From the NCBI RefSeq assembly GCF_049674955.1, contig NZ_CP187232.1, positions 744,001 to 808,000 of the forward strand: a DNA stretch of 64,000 nt. Direction: 5' to 3'. Shown here piece after piece: positions 52,332-61,959 of this stretch. The position numbers and the translations under genes were made by a program. Numbering within the stretch: position 1 is the stretch's first letter; every line of letters begins with the position of its first letter. The notes below the pieces were generated by a model. That model saw only the letters and a program-made list of their open reading frames with translations. It had not been told where the DNA came from and searched no databases. This DNA is from Sphaerisporangium viridialbum (GTDB taxonomy: Bacteria > Actinomycetota > Actinomycetes > Streptosporangiales > Streptosporangiaceae).

Positions 52332-53321
52332 TCAGGCCGGTGGGAACGGCGGAGACGGCGCGGTCGGAGGTGAGGGGATGCGCGGATCGGGGTCACGGGG
52401 CCGTCGCCGGCCTCGGACGTCGTCGATGAGCAGCCCGAGCCCGGGATCGTTGAGGTCCCGTACGGCCTGCGCGAACTTGTCGGCCGCTTCGGCGTCGTAG
52501 TCGAAGTCGGCGGCAGCGGCCTGCTCGGCGAGCAGGCCGTGGTGGACGCTGAACCACAACGTCCAGGTGAAGTTGGACATGATCAGATAAAGCTGGACTC
52601 TTGCCGCGGGATCCTCGTCCCCGAAGTAGGCGCGCGTCAACCGCTTGACCATTTCTTGGTCATAATCGGCCTCGGCCGCGATGTCTCCCAGCTCGAACGC
52701 CGGGTCGTTGTTGCCCGAGAGCTGGTAGTCGACGATGCGCACAGCCGAGCCGTCGAAGATGAAGTTCTCCGGCAGCAGGTCGTTGTGGCATGGCACGGCC
52801 GGCGGCCGGCGTACGGCGAGGGCGGCCTCGATCTCGGCCACGACCGGCAGCCAGTCCTCGAAACCGGCGGGGATCTTCAGCGCGTGGGCGCGGCAGAGCG
52901 CCAGCAGTTCGTCCAGCTTGCGGAAGATCGAGAAGTCGGTCGCGAAGCGCGGCCCCGCGTGCAGGCGGCGGCAGGCCTCGGCGATGCCGGCGGTCATCGC
53001 GGGGTCCCGTACGGCCGCGGCGTCGAGCGTCGGCCCGTCGATGTACTCGAGCAGCACCGCGCCGGGGAGGCGGAGCAGCACCTCGGCGCCGACGCCAGCC
53101 TGGGCGGCCCTGACGGTGTTGACGATCTCCAGGTCGAGGGGGATGCCCAGCCCGGCGGCCGAGACGCCGGGGTCGAGGATGCGCAGCAGCCAGCGATCGC
53201 CCGCCTCGGTGTCCAGCCGGACGATTCGGTGGCTCAGACCGCCCTTGATCTGGGTATGGGTGACCGGTCGGCCGGCCCAGGCCGTGACGAGTTCGAGTGC
53301 CGAGCTGAGGACATCTGGCAC
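52332..53321 (-). CDS. Choline/ethanolamine kinase-like phosphotransferase
   Basis: The 329-residue protein has the protein-kinase-like fold of the choline kinase/APH group: IKGGLSHRIVRLDTEAGDRW for the nucleotide site, catalytic loop VPCHNDLLPENFIFDG (HxDxxxxN) and metal motif RIVDYQLSGNNDPAFELGDI. It phosphorylates a small hydroxylated amine (inference). GTG 53321 has AAGGAGG at good spacing. A Pro-rich tail ends the chain. Confidence 0.88.
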   Translation of the reverse strand: MPDVLSSALELVTAWAGRPVTHTQIKGGLSHRIVRLDTEAGDRWLLRILDPGVSAAGLGIPLDLEIVNTVRAAQAGVGAEVLLRLPGAVLLEYIDGPTLDAAAVRDPAMTAGIAEACRRLHAGPRFATDFSIFRKLDELLALCRAHALKIPAGFEDWLPVVAEIEAALAVRRPPAVPCHNDLLPENFIFDGSAVRIVDYQLSGNNDPAFELGDIAAEADYDQEMVKRLTRAYFGDEDPAARVQLYLIMSNFTWTLWFSVHHGLLAEQAAAADFDYDAEAADKFAQAVRDLNDPGLGLLIDDVRGRRRPRDPDPRIPSPPTAPSPPFPPA

Positions 53322-53333
53322 GCGGGCCTCCTT

Positions 53334-53351
53334 TGGTCTACCTTCAGACCA
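53334..53351. promoter_or_regulatory. Operator-like palindrome
   Basis: TGGTCT and AGACCA are inverted around ACCTTC between the divergent kinase and dehydrogenase genes. The TGGTCT-type half site fits GntR/FadR regulators, but no such gene is near. Confidence 0.5.
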
Positions 53352-53392
53352 TTGATCCGATTCTGCGGGTTGGGTGTTACACGGGGGTACCG

Positions 53393-55834
53393 ATGGTGAA
53401 ACTTCCCGCCGAGGCGCAGGCCGTGGTGGTCGGTGGCGGCGTCGCCGGCTGCAGTGTCGCCTACCACCTGGCACGGCTCGGCTGGACCGACGTCATCCTG
53501 CTCGAACAGCACGAGCTGACGGAGGGCACCACCTGGCACTCGGCCGGGTTCGTCGGTCAGCTCAGGTCCACCGTCACCCAGACCCGCATGATCATGTACT
53601 CGGCCGGGCTGTATCCCGAGCTCAGGGACCTGACCGGCCTCGACCCCGGCTGGCACGGCGCGGGCGGCCTGCGGCTCGCCACCACCGCCGAGCGGCAGGA
53701 GGAACTGCTCCGCCAGGCCGGCGCCGCCGAGACGTACGGGCTCGACATGGACATCCTGTCGGCGGCCGAAGCGCGCGACCTGCTGCCACTGATGGAGGTC
53801 GGCGACGTGCGCGCGGCCCTGTGGCTGCCCGGCGACGGCTGGCTCGACCCGGCGAGCCTCGCGCGGGCCCTCGCGGCCGGCGCGGAGAAGCTCGGCGTGC
53901 GCATCGTGACCGGCGTCCAGGTGACCGGGCTGGACGTCCGGGACGGGCGGGTGCGCGGCGTCCAGGTCGGCGAGCAGGTCATCGCCACCGAGACCGTGGT
54001 CAACGCGGCGGGCGCGGCGGCGGGGAAGGTCGGGCGGATGGCGGGGGTCGACGTCCCCATCGTGCCGATCAAGCACCAGTACGTCGTGACGCGGCCGTTC
54101 GGGGTGCCGGCGACGACGCCGACCGTGCGCGATCCCGACAACATCGTGTACTTCCGGGAGGAAGGCGGCGGCATCCTCGTCGGCGGCTACATCCGGACCC
54201 CGGAGGTCTGGGAGGCGGCGACGCCGCTGGCCGAGCCGCGCACGCTCTTCCAGCCCAATATGCCGAAATTTCGTGAATCGTGGGAGTCGGCGGGCCGGCG
54301 GCTTCCTGACCTCGCCCGCATGGAGACCGGCGACGGCCAGGACGCCGCCGCCTTCGCCAAGGTCGTCCACGGGCCCGAGGCGTTCACCCCCGACGGGGAG
54401 TTCCTGCTCGGGGAGACCGCCGTGGCCGGGCTGTGGGTCGCGGCCGGGTTCTGCGTCCACGGGCTCGCCGCCGCGGGCGGCGTCGGCAAGGTCATGGCCG
54501 AGTGGATCGTCGACGGCTCGCCGGAGTACGACGTCTTCGGCATGGACATCCGCAGGTTCGGTTCTCACGCGCGGGGCTCCCGGTGGGCGCGTGCCAAGGC
54601 ACTGGACTCCTACAGCAAGTACTACGACGTGGTGTACCCGGGCGAGGAGCGTACGGCCGCTCGCCCACTGCGCCGCTCGCCCGCCTGGGCGCGGCACGTC
54701 GAGCTCGGCGCCGAGTTCGGCGAGAAGGCGGGCTGGGAGCGGGTCAACTGGTTCGCCCCGGACGCCTCCGGGGAATCGGGGGAGGAGTTCCGGCCCGCCG
54801 GATGGGCCGGGAGGTTCTGGTCGCCCGCGATCCGGGCCGAGTGCCTGGCGACCCGCGACGCCGCCGGGCTGTTCGACCAGACGTCGTTCTCCAAGCTGGA
54901 GATCACCGGGCTGGCCGGCCTCCAGCGCCTCTGCGCCAACGATCTCGACCGTCCCATCGGCTCGGTGGTCTACACCCAGATGCTGAACGAGCGCGGGGGC
55001 ATCGAGGCCGACGTGACCGTGACCCGGCTGGCCGGCGACCGGTTCCGCATGGTCACGGGGACGGCCTTCGGCGTGCACGACGCCGCCTGGCTGCGCCGCC
55101 ACGGGCTGGATGTGCGGGACGTCACCTCGGCGTACGCGTGCTACTGCCTGTGGGGGCCCAAGGCGCTCGACATCCTCGGCGAGCTGACCGGCGACGACCT
55201 GACCTTCGGCTACATGCGGGCGCGGGAGATCAGCGCCGGGCTCGTGCCGGTGCTCGCCCAGCGTGTCACCTTCGCCGGGGAGTTCGGGTGGGAGCTCTAC
55301 TGTCCCTCCGAGTACGGGCTCACCTTGTGGGACACCCTGATGGAGGCCGGCCTGCCGCACGGCATGCGCCCCGCGGGCTACCGGGCGCTGGACTCGCTGC
55401 GGCTGGAGAAGGGCTACCGGGTCTGGGGGCTCGACATCACCCCGGAGACGACGCCCATCGAGGCGGGCCTGGGCTTCGCCGTCCAGGGGGACAAGGAGTT
55501 CCTCGGCCGTGACGCGCTGGGCGCGCCGCGGTACGCGCTGCGCTGCCTGGTGCTCGCCGACCCCAGGCAGATCTGCCTCGGCGGGGAGCCCGTGCGGGTC
55601 GGAGGCGTCCCCGCGTCCCGGGTGACCAGCGGAGGGTACGGGCACCGCGTCGACCGCTCGATCGCGTACGCGTACCTGCCGGTCGGCGAGCCCGGAAGTG
55701 CCGGAAGTGAGAGCGCCGAGTTCACGGGCCGGGTGGAGGTCGGCGTCAACGGCGGGTGGGTCGCCGCCGAGATCGCCGGCGAGCCGCTCTACGACCCGAG
55801 CAACAAGCGGGTCCGCCGCCTCCCCGGCTCCTAG
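53393..55834 (+). CDS. Dimethylglycine/sarcosine dehydrogenase-like flavoprotein
   Basis: The 813-residue protein has an N-terminal DAO flavin domain (dinucleotide motif GGGVAG, 14-19; TEGTTWHSAGF with His49 at the site of covalent FAD linkage in this family), an FAO-M linker, and a C-terminal GcvT-like folate domain (about 430-800, with GEFGWELYCPSEYGLTLWDT and DSLRLEKGYRVWGLDI). It should demethylate N-methylated glycine derivatives, passing the one-carbon unit to tetrahydrofolate. ATG 53393 begins the family N-terminus. Confidence 0.92.
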   Translation: MVKLPAEAQAVVVGGGVAGCSVAYHLARLGWTDVILLEQHELTEGTTWHSAGFVGQLRSTVTQTRMIMYSAGLYPELRDLTGLDPGWHGAGGLRLATTAERQEELLRQAGAAETYGLDMDILSAAEARDLLPLMEVGDVRAALWLPGDGWLDPASLARALAAGAEKLGVRIVTGVQVTGLDVRDGRVRGVQVGEQVIATETVVNAAGAAAGKVGRMAGVDVPIVPIKHQYVVTRPFGVPATTPTVRDPDNIVYFREEGGGILVGGYIRTPEVWEAATPLAEPRTLFQPNMPKFRESWESAGRRLPDLARMETGDGQDAAAFAKVVHGPEAFTPDGEFLLGETAVAGLWVAAGFCVHGLAAAGGVGKVMAEWIVDGSPEYDVFGMDIRRFGSHARGSRWARAKALDSYSKYYDVVYPGEERTAARPLRRSPAWARHVELGAEFGEKAGWERVNWFAPDASGESGEEFRPAGWAGRFWSPAIRAECLATRDAAGLFDQTSFSKLEITGLAGLQRLCANDLDRPIGSVVYTQMLNERGGIEADVTVTRLAGDRFRMVTGTAFGVHDAAWLRRHGLDVRDVTSAYACYCLWGPKALDILGELTGDDLTFGYMRAREISAGLVPVLAQRVTFAGEFGWELYCPSEYGLTLWDTLMEAGLPHGMRPAGYRALDSLRLEKGYRVWGLDITPETTPIEAGLGFAVQGDKEFLGRDALGAPRYALRCLVLADPRQICLGGEPVRVGGVPASRVTSGGYGHRVDRSIAYAYLPVGEPGSAGSESAEFTGRVEVGVNGGWVAAEIAGEPLYDPSNKRVRRLPGS

Positions 55835-56049
55835 GAGCATCCCGGGGCGCGGACAGTGGTCCCCGGCTGGGCTTACACCGGTTCGACAGTTCCGGTGAAG
55901 CAGGGTTGAGGCGTGCCTGGAACGCGCATAGAACTACGCGGTCCTCTTGACTGCGCGGGGCACCTCCACGGGGGAGCCGGGCACCGCGGAGCCGGAACCA
56001 GGAGGGAAATCGTCAGGCGGAACAGCACCCGAGCCCGAGGAGGGCAAGC

Positions 56050-57378
56050 ATGGGAACTTCGGCCGATCACAGCCCGGCCAGCACCACAGGCACGGCGAGC
56101 ACCACAGGCGCACCCCGTAGCGCGGGCGCCTCCACCATGGCCGCCACGGTCAACATGATGGACCTGGAGCTGATGAGGGACCCCTTCGGCGGGTACTCCC
56201 GGATGCGCGAGCAGGCACCGCTCGCACGGGGCTCCTTCTTCGGACGCGGCACGGAGATCTGGCTGGTCACCAGGTACGACGACGTCAAGATGGTGCTCGG
56301 AGACCCGCGGTTCGTGAACAACCCGGCCAACGTGCCGGGGCTGGACATCGAGAACATCCGCGAGAAGGAGATGGAGGCCCGGGGCATCCCCAAGGAGTAC
56401 GCGCAGTACGTGCTGGACAGCGTCCTGGACGCCGACGGAGCCGACCACATCAGGCTGCGCAAGCTGGTGTCGCGCACGTTCACCGCCCGCAGGGTCGCGG
56501 AGCTGAGGCCCCGCGTCGAGGAGATCACGGAGGACCTGCTCGACAGGCTCGCCGACACGGCGGAGGGCGGTGTCGTGGAGCTGATGGAGCACTTCTCCTA
56601 CCCCCTGCCGATCACCGTCATCTGCGAGCTGGTGGGCATCCCGGAGGAGGACCGCGCGCAGTGGCGGGAGTGGGGAAAGGCGCTCGTCACGCTGCAGGCG
56701 GGAGGCATGGCGACCGCCCTGCGGGACATGATCACGCACATCCACGAGCTGATCGAGCGGCGCCGCGCGGCCCCCACCGGCGACCTGCTGAGCGGCCTCA
56801 TCCGCACGCACGACGAGGACGGCGACCGGCTCAGCGACACCGAGATGGTCACGCTGGTCCTCACCCTCGTGCTGGCGGGGCACGAGACCACGGCCCATCT
56901 CATCGGCAACGGGACCGCCGCCCTGCTCACCCATCGCGAGCAGCTCGACCTGCTCAGGAAGGACCCGGGGCTCATGCCGCGGGCCGTCCACGAGCTCATG
57001 CGCTGGTGCGGCCCCGTCCAGGCCACCCGCCTGCGCTACGCCGCCGAGGACGTCGAGATCGGCGGCATGCCGGTGCGCAAGGGCGAGGCGGTGATGGCGG
57101 TGCTGGTCGGAGCCAACTACGACCCCCGGGAGTTCGACCATCCGGAAAGGCTCGACATCACCCGCGAGCCGGACGGGCGCCGGGAGAACCACGTGGGGTT
57201 CGGGCACGGCCTGCACTACTGCCTGGGCGCCGCGCTGGCCCGCCAGGAGGGCGAGGTCGCCTTCGAGGCGCTGCTCCGGCGCTTCCCCGACCTGGCGCTG
57301 GCCGTCGACCCGTCCGAGCTCGAACGCCAGCCGATGCCGGGTTCCTGGCGGCTGGCCCGGCTGCCGCTGAAACTCTGA
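56050..57378 (+). CDS. Cytochrome P450
   Basis: The 442-residue protein has I-helix LVLAGHETTAHLIGNG, K-helix HELMRWC and the heme loop VGFGHGLHYCLGAALARQEG with Cys near 391. An extra Ser/Thr/Ala-rich N-terminus (1-35) is unusual. It looks like a CYP107-like secondary-metabolism enzyme. GAGGAGG lies before the ATG. The 55835-56049 interval upstream has no gene. Confidence 0.93.
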   Translation: MGTSADHSPASTTGTASTTGAPRSAGASTMAATVNMMDLELMRDPFGGYSRMREQAPLARGSFFGRGTEIWLVTRYDDVKMVLGDPRFVNNPANVPGLDIENIREKEMEARGIPKEYAQYVLDSVLDADGADHIRLRKLVSRTFTARRVAELRPRVEEITEDLLDRLADTAEGGVVELMEHFSYPLPITVICELVGIPEEDRAQWREWGKALVTLQAGGMATALRDMITHIHELIERRRAAPTGDLLSGLIRTHDEDGDRLSDTEMVTLVLTLVLAGHETTAHLIGNGTAALLTHREQLDLLRKDPGLMPRAVHELMRWCGPVQATRLRYAAEDVEIGGMPVRKGEAVMAVLVGANYDPREFDHPERLDITREPDGRRENHVGFGHGLHYCLGAALARQEGEVAFEALLRRFPDLALAVDPSELERQPMPGSWRLARLPLKL

Positions 57379-57448
57379 CCCCGGCGAGCCGCCGCCGAAC
57401 CGGATCGGCGAGGGATCCGGTCGCGCCATGCGTGGTTCGCGTCGTCCA

Positions 57449-57488
57449 GTACGGCCCGGCCGGCCGCCGCCTCAGGCCGGGCCGGTAC
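57449..57488. terminator. Terminator P450/sugar kinase
   Basis: GTACGGCCCGGCC pairs with GGCCGGGCCGGTAC with one bulge between the two convergent genes. Confidence 0.65.
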
Positions 57489-57521
57489 GTCCCGGCCGCG
57501 AGCGCTTTCTGGTCGGTGTCC

Positions 57522-58409
57522 TCAGAAGGTGAGCGGGGGAAGCTCGGTGCGGGTGGGGAGGCCCTGCCAGGGGCTTCCGCTCGCCACCGCGAAGGCGGCG
57601 AGCGCGCACCCGCGGCGCAGGCGGTCGGTCGGGTGCAACTCCTCCAGGAGGCCGCTGAGATACCCGGCGGCGAAGGCGCCCCCGGCTCCCACCGGGTCGA
57701 CGACCGTCACGGGCGCGGCCTGCGCGTCGTACCGCATGCCGTTGACCGTGGCGCTCGCGCCCTTGGCGCCCCGGGTGACCACCAGCTCGCGGATCGTTCC
57801 AATGACCGGCTCGATGAGCTGGAGCTCGTCCTGGTTGGCGAAGAGCACGTCGGCTCCCGTCGCCAGCTCGTTGAGCGCCTCGACGGCCTCCTGGCGGTCG
57901 ATCCAGAGCTGCGGCCGGTAGTTCACGTCCACGGAGACGGCCGTGCCGGAGTCCCTGGCGAGCTTGATCGCGTGGTGGGCCGCGCTCCAGGCGGTGCCGC
58001 TCAGCGCCGGGGTGATGCCGGTGACGTGCAGCACCTTGGCCGACTGCAGGGCCCGCGCCGGGACGTCGCCCGGCCCGAGCCGGGACCCGGCGGACCCGCC
58101 GCGGTAGTGGACGACGTGGCCCACCCGGCCGATGCGCCGCTGCCTGATGACCAGCCCGGTGGGCGCGCCGGGGTCGGACTGCACGTGGGAGACGTCGACC
58201 CCCTCGCCGCGCAGCACCGTGACGACCCTGGCGCCCAGCTCGTCGCCGCCGACCCGCCCCAGCCAGGTCACGGAGTGCCCCAGCCGGGCGAGTCCGACGG
58301 CGGCGGTGAGCTCGGCGCCGGCGACGTCGAGACGTACGTCGGTGTCGTGGCGGAGACGGTCGGCGGAGATGACACCGAGCGCCTCTCCAAGCGTGAAGAC
58401 CTCGGTCAT
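57522..58409 (-). CDS. PfkB-family sugar kinase with altered active site
   Basis: The 295-residue protein has the ribokinase/2-keto-3-deoxygluconate kinase fold: AGAELTAAVGLARLGHSVTW and RVGGDELGARV in the N-terminal part, VDVNYRPQLW, and VVDPVGAGGAFAAGYLSGLL at the C-terminal signature. In active PfkB kinases this signature reads GAGD; the Asp is Gly here (codon 57678-57680), so activity is doubtful. The start may be 58409 or further upstream. Confidence 0.85.
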   Translation of the reverse strand: MTEVFTLGEALGVISADRLRHDTDVRLDVAGAELTAAVGLARLGHSVTWLGRVGGDELGARVVTVLRGEGVDVSHVQSDPGAPTGLVIRQRRIGRVGHVVHYRGGSAGSRLGPGDVPARALQSAKVLHVTGITPALSGTAWSAAHHAIKLARDSGTAVSVDVNYRPQLWIDRQEAVEALNELATGADVLFANQDELQLIEPVIGTIRELVVTRGAKGASATVNGMRYDAQAAPVTVVDPVGAGGAFAAGYLSGLLEELHPTDRLRRGCALAAFAVASGSPWQGLPTRTELPPLTF

Positions 58410-58536
58410 ATCAGGATCTTTCGTGCCATGCGAAACGCCCATCTGCCGCTGATGGCCGAAAGCATGGCAGAGACCAATGTCACTCACAATGACATGACGA
58501 CTTCGGCATCCCATGCGGCATGGCCGCCTTGGAGCC

Positions 58537-59442
58537 TCACATCTCCTTGAGGAACGTTTCGAGGAACCGCCTCGACTCGGCCACGGTGGAGGCCTCGACG
58601 CACAGGCGGTCCATGACCTTCATGTACGGGTCGGTCTCCTCGCGCTTGTCGAGGTACAGGGCACTGGTGAGCTGCTCCATGTAGACGACGTCGGGGATCT
58701 CGCGCTCGTCGAACCGCAGGATGGTGAACGGCCCGCCGGCCGCCGCGTGCCCGCCGTGGCCGAACGGGACGATCTGCAGGGTGATGTTCGGCGAGGCGGT
58801 CAGCTCCAGAAGGCGCTCGACCTGTGCGCGCATGACCTTCGGGCCGCCGAGCGGGCGCCTGAGCGCCGCCTCGTCCACCAGGGCCCAGAACCTCGGCCCG
58901 TCGGGGGAGGTGACGCGCCGCTGCCTGGCCATCCTCAGCGAGATGCGGCGGTCGATCTCCTCGGCGGACGCGTCCGCGTGGCCGAGGATGATCACCGAGC
59001 GGGCGTAGTCCTCGGTCTGGGTGAGACCCGGGACGAACTGGATCTCGTACGTGCGGATGACGGAGGCGGCCTCCTCCAGCCCGACGTAGAGCTCGAACCA
59101 CGTGGGGAGCAGGTCGCTGTACTTGTGCCACCAGCCCGGCGCGTTCGCCTGCTCGGCCAGCGCGAGGAACGTGGCGCGCTCGTCGGTCTCGCCCACGCCG
59201 TACAGGGTGAGCAGGTCGGCGACGTCGCGGGACTTGAAGCCGACCCGGCCGAGCTCCAGACGGCTGATCTTGGCGTGGGAGGCGCGGATGGCCTCGCCCG
59301 CCTGCTCGCGCGTGATGCCGTTGGCCGTGCGCAGCCGGCGCAGCTGGGCGCCCAGGAGGATGCGCAGGGCGGTGGGGCCGCCCCGGGAGTGGGCGGCGAC
59401 GCGCCCGTCACCAGTTTCGTCAGAGCCCAGCGCCGAGATCAT
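58537..59442 (-). CDS. XRE regulator with DUF5753 domain
   Basis: The 301-residue protein has an HTH (LRRLRTANGITREQAGEAIR, ASHAKISRLELGR) and a DUF5753 C-terminal domain (about 110-295, with WWHKYSDLLPTWFELYVGLE and PGLTQTEDYARSVI). It is the WhiJ-like type abundant in Streptomyces. AGGGAG precedes the ATG. It is divergent from an HATPase gene. Confidence 0.92.
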   Translation of the reverse strand: MISALGSDETGDGRVAAHSRGGPTALRILLGAQLRRLRTANGITREQAGEAIRASHAKISRLELGRVGFKSRDVADLLTLYGVGETDERATFLALAEQANAPGWWHKYSDLLPTWFELYVGLEEAASVIRTYEIQFVPGLTQTEDYARSVIILGHADASAEEIDRRISLRMARQRRVTSPDGPRFWALVDEAALRRPLGGPKVMRAQVERLLELTASPNITLQIVPFGHGGHAAAGGPFTILRFDEREIPDVVYMEQLTSALYLDKREETDPYMKVMDRLCVEASTVAESRRFLETFLKEM

Positions 59443-59693
59443 GCGAGCTCCCTGGAGCCTCGGATGAATGAGCCGTCAGTGTCTCATCCCCGGGGCCCGG
59501 TCGTATACGGCGCCTCGGCCTTTCCGGACTGCCCAGAAGAATCCAGGTTGTAGGAGTGAATGTCACAGTTCCGTGGGAAAAGAGCAATCTGCACGTGCAT
59601 CTGTTCTTGCATCTGTACGGCACGTGAAGGAAAGATTGACTCTCCCACGTCATGTCCCGACCGCGTGAACGGCCCAACGTAGTGAGGACCTTG

Positions 59694-60188
59694 ATGACCG
59701 CACACCTGGCACGCCGGCAATCCGTTGTACGGGGCGAGGCTCCCTGGTGGCTGCTACCCGCGATGGAGGACAACCTCTGGGAGCCGGTCGCCGAGCTGGG
59801 GGCCCTCGGCCGTACGGGCGCGTCTGTCAAGGTGGCACGGGACTTCACGGTGACGACCCTGAACAACTGGGGTCTCGACGAGCTGACCTGCGACGCCCGC
59901 CTGGTCGTCTCCGAGCTGGTCAGCAACGCCGTGCGGCACGCCGGGGAGCCCACCCGGCTCCGCCTGCTCCACCGTGCCTCCCACGTGGTGTGCGCGGTCT
60001 TCGACCCCGAGGACCGGCCGCCGGTCGTCACCGAGGCCGACCACCTCGCCGAGAGCGGCCGGGGCCTGTGGCTGGTCGAGAGCCTGAGCTGCTCCTGGGG
60101 CTGGCGGCTCCAGGAGGGCCGCGGGAAGCTGGTCTGGGCCGCCTTCACCGCCCCCTTGGCGCTCGGCCGCCGCCGCACCTCCGCCTGA
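59694..60188 (+). CDS. HATPase-domain regulator (anti-sigma-like)
   Basis: The 164-residue protein has GHKL motifs ARLVVSELVSNAVRHAGEPT (N box), VFDPEDRPP and ESGRGLWLVESLSCSWGWR. ATG 59694 is preferred over 59652 because GAGGAC lies just before it. Together with the divergent XRE gene it forms the usual WhiJ-like/HATPase cassette. Confidence 0.88.
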   Translation: MTAHLARRQSVVRGEAPWWLLPAMEDNLWEPVAELGALGRTGASVKVARDFTVTTLNNWGLDELTCDARLVVSELVSNAVRHAGEPTRLRLLHRASHVVCAVFDPEDRPPVVTEADHLAESGRGLWLVESLSCSWGWRLQEGRGKLVWAAFTAPLALGRRRTSA

Positions 60189-60225
60189 GGTCCGATCTGC
60201 CCTGGCCTGCGCTGATACTGGGGAG

Positions 60226-61137
60226 GTGCTGAGCAGTCACCGCCTCAGGGTGCTCCTTGAGGTCTTCCGTACCGGGAGCATCGCCGGGGCAGCGCGGAGC
60301 CTGCGGCTCTCGCCCTCGGCCGTGTCCCACCAGCTCTCCCGCCTTGAGGACGAGGCGGGCATCGGGCTGGTCGAGCGCGACGCGCACAGCCTACGGCTCA
60401 CGGCGGCCGGGCGCCGGCTCGCCACCCGGGCGCAGGAGGTGCTCGACATCATCGAGGCCGCGGAGAAGGACCTGCTCGCCCAGGCGCGTGCGGACGCCGG
60501 GCAGCTCAGCATCGGCTTCTTCGCCTCCGCCGGCTACCGCCTGCTGCCCCTGGCGCTGTCGACCTTCAGCGCCCGGCACCCCGGCGTGGAGCTCGACCTG
60601 GTGCTGGGCCAGCCGCACGAGCTGCTTCCCGACCTCGAACGCGGCGCGCTCGACGTGCTCGTGGTGTTCGAGAACGCCCTCGACCCCTGGAAGGCCCCCG
60701 ACGGCGTCGAGGTGATCCACCTGTTCGACGAGCCGCAGCTCCTGGTCGTGCCGGTGGGCCATCCCGCGGGGCAGCGTCCCCGGGTGCGGCTCGCCGACCT
60801 GGCCGACGAGCCCTGGATCACCACCTACGGCACCGACACGCCGGTCTCGGTGCTGGAGCGGGCCAGCGCGCTGGAGGGCTTCAGCCCGGCGATCCGCTGC
60901 CGGAGCGACCACTACGAGGTCACGCTCGGGCTCGTACGCGCCGGGCTCGGCGTGGCACTGGTGCCGAGCCTCGGCGCGCAGGGCGCCACGGGGATCCACG
61001 TCTGCCGGGTCGAGGGGCCGAAGCTCTTCCGCCGCATCGGCGCGGCCATCCGGCCCACCAACCCGAACCCCGCGCTGCGCTCCTTCATCGACTACCTGCG
61101 CGACGCCTCGGCCCAGCTGCGCGTCGCCCAGCGCTGA
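60226..61137 (+). CDS. LysR-family regulator
   Basis: The 303-residue protein has the LysR HTH (LRVLLEVFRTGSIAGAARSL, RLSPSAVSHQLSRLEDEAG) and a substrate-binding domain. The GTG start overlaps its own GGGGAGG, so the start is uncertain. It converges on the hydrolase/transporter operon with 18 bp between stops and could control it. Confidence 0.92.
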   Translation: MLSSHRLRVLLEVFRTGSIAGAARSLRLSPSAVSHQLSRLEDEAGIGLVERDAHSLRLTAAGRRLATRAQEVLDIIEAAEKDLLAQARADAGQLSIGFFASAGYRLLPLALSTFSARHPGVELDLVLGQPHELLPDLERGALDVLVVFENALDPWKAPDGVEVIHLFDEPQLLVVPVGHPAGQRPRVRLADLADEPWITTYGTDTPVSVLERASALEGFSPAIRCRSDHYEVTLGLVRAGLGVALVPSLGAQGATGIHVCRVEGPKLFRRIGAAIRPTNPNPALRSFIDYLRDASAQLRVAQR

Positions 61138-61155
61138 CCGGCCGCCCCCAACCGG

Positions 61156-61959
61156 TCAGTCGCGCCGCAGGGCCAGGGCGCCGATCCGCAGCCCGGCCTG
61201 CCGTACGGCCTTGACCAGGTCGTGCTCCCGGCCCGCCGGTCCACTGGCCAGCACGGCGTAGCCGATGCGGCGCGCCCCGGCCAGCACGCCCACATCGGTG
61301 CGCACACCGGTGTCGGTGCCGGTCTTGTTCGCCGCCCACACGGTGCCGGGCGGCACCGCCGAGGGGACGTCGCGGTCCTCCGGCTCGTGGGGGAGAAGGG
61401 CGGGCACGAGGCTCCTGTCGGTGTTGTGCGCCATCCAGCCCAGCAGCATGGCCTTCCACGGCGCGTCCTCGTCCGGGCCGTACGTGATCAGCAGGGTGGC
61501 GAACCGGGCCAGCTCGGCGGCCGTGCCCACGGCGAAGGCGGGCGGGTGCTCCGGCAGGCGGGGCTCGCGGATCAGGTCGAGGACGCGGGTGCGGGCGAAC
61601 CCGAGGTCGCCCGCCCTCTCGTTGACCCGGTCGAGCCCGAGCCGCCGCAGCAGCGCGTTGGTCGCGGTGTTGTCGCTCACCGCCGCAGTGAGCAGGGCCA
61701 GGTCACCCACGGTCCACTGGCGGGCGGAAAGGTCGCGCAGCAGGCCCGACCCGCCCCGGTAGTCGTCGTCCAGCAGCGTCACCCGCTCGGCGGGGTCGAG
61801 GGACCCCGAGGCGACGCCGCGCGCGACCTCGGCGAGCAGCAGGAGCTTGCCCGCGCTCGCCAGCGGCAGCTCCACGTCCTCGTTCAGGGCGAGCAGGCCG
61901 GGCACCGAGACGGCCAGCGTCCCCGGGCACTCATGTCCCAGGGATTCCAGGTCGATCAT
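61156..61959 (-). CDS. Class A beta-lactamase-like serine hydrolase
   Basis: The 267-residue protein has the catalytic triad of motifs: LASAGK (Ser35, Lys38), VSDNTATN (SDN loop) and WAANKTGTDTGVRTDVG (KTG). REPRLPE may hold the deacylating Glu. It has no signal peptide, unlike true beta-lactamases, so it may act on a cytoplasmic peptide or amide. Its ATG overlaps the amidohydrolase stop by 4 nt. Confidence 0.88.
   Translation of the reverse strand: MIDLESLGHECPGTLAVSVPGLLALNEDVELPLASAGKLLLLAEVARGVASGSLDPAERVTLLDDDYRGGSGLLRDLSARQWTVGDLALLTAAVSDNTATNALLRRLGLDRVNERAGDLGFARTRVLDLIREPRLPEHPPAFAVGTAAELARFATLLITYGPDEDAPWKAMLLGWMAHNTDRSLVPALLPHEPEDRDVPSAVPPGTVWAANKTGTDTGVRTDVGVLAGARRIGYAVLASGPAGREHDLVKAVRQAGLRIGALALRRD

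Noticed and set aside
53234..55840. Minus-strand frame of 868 codons
   Set aside because: Shadow of the dimethylglycine dehydrogenase-like gene.
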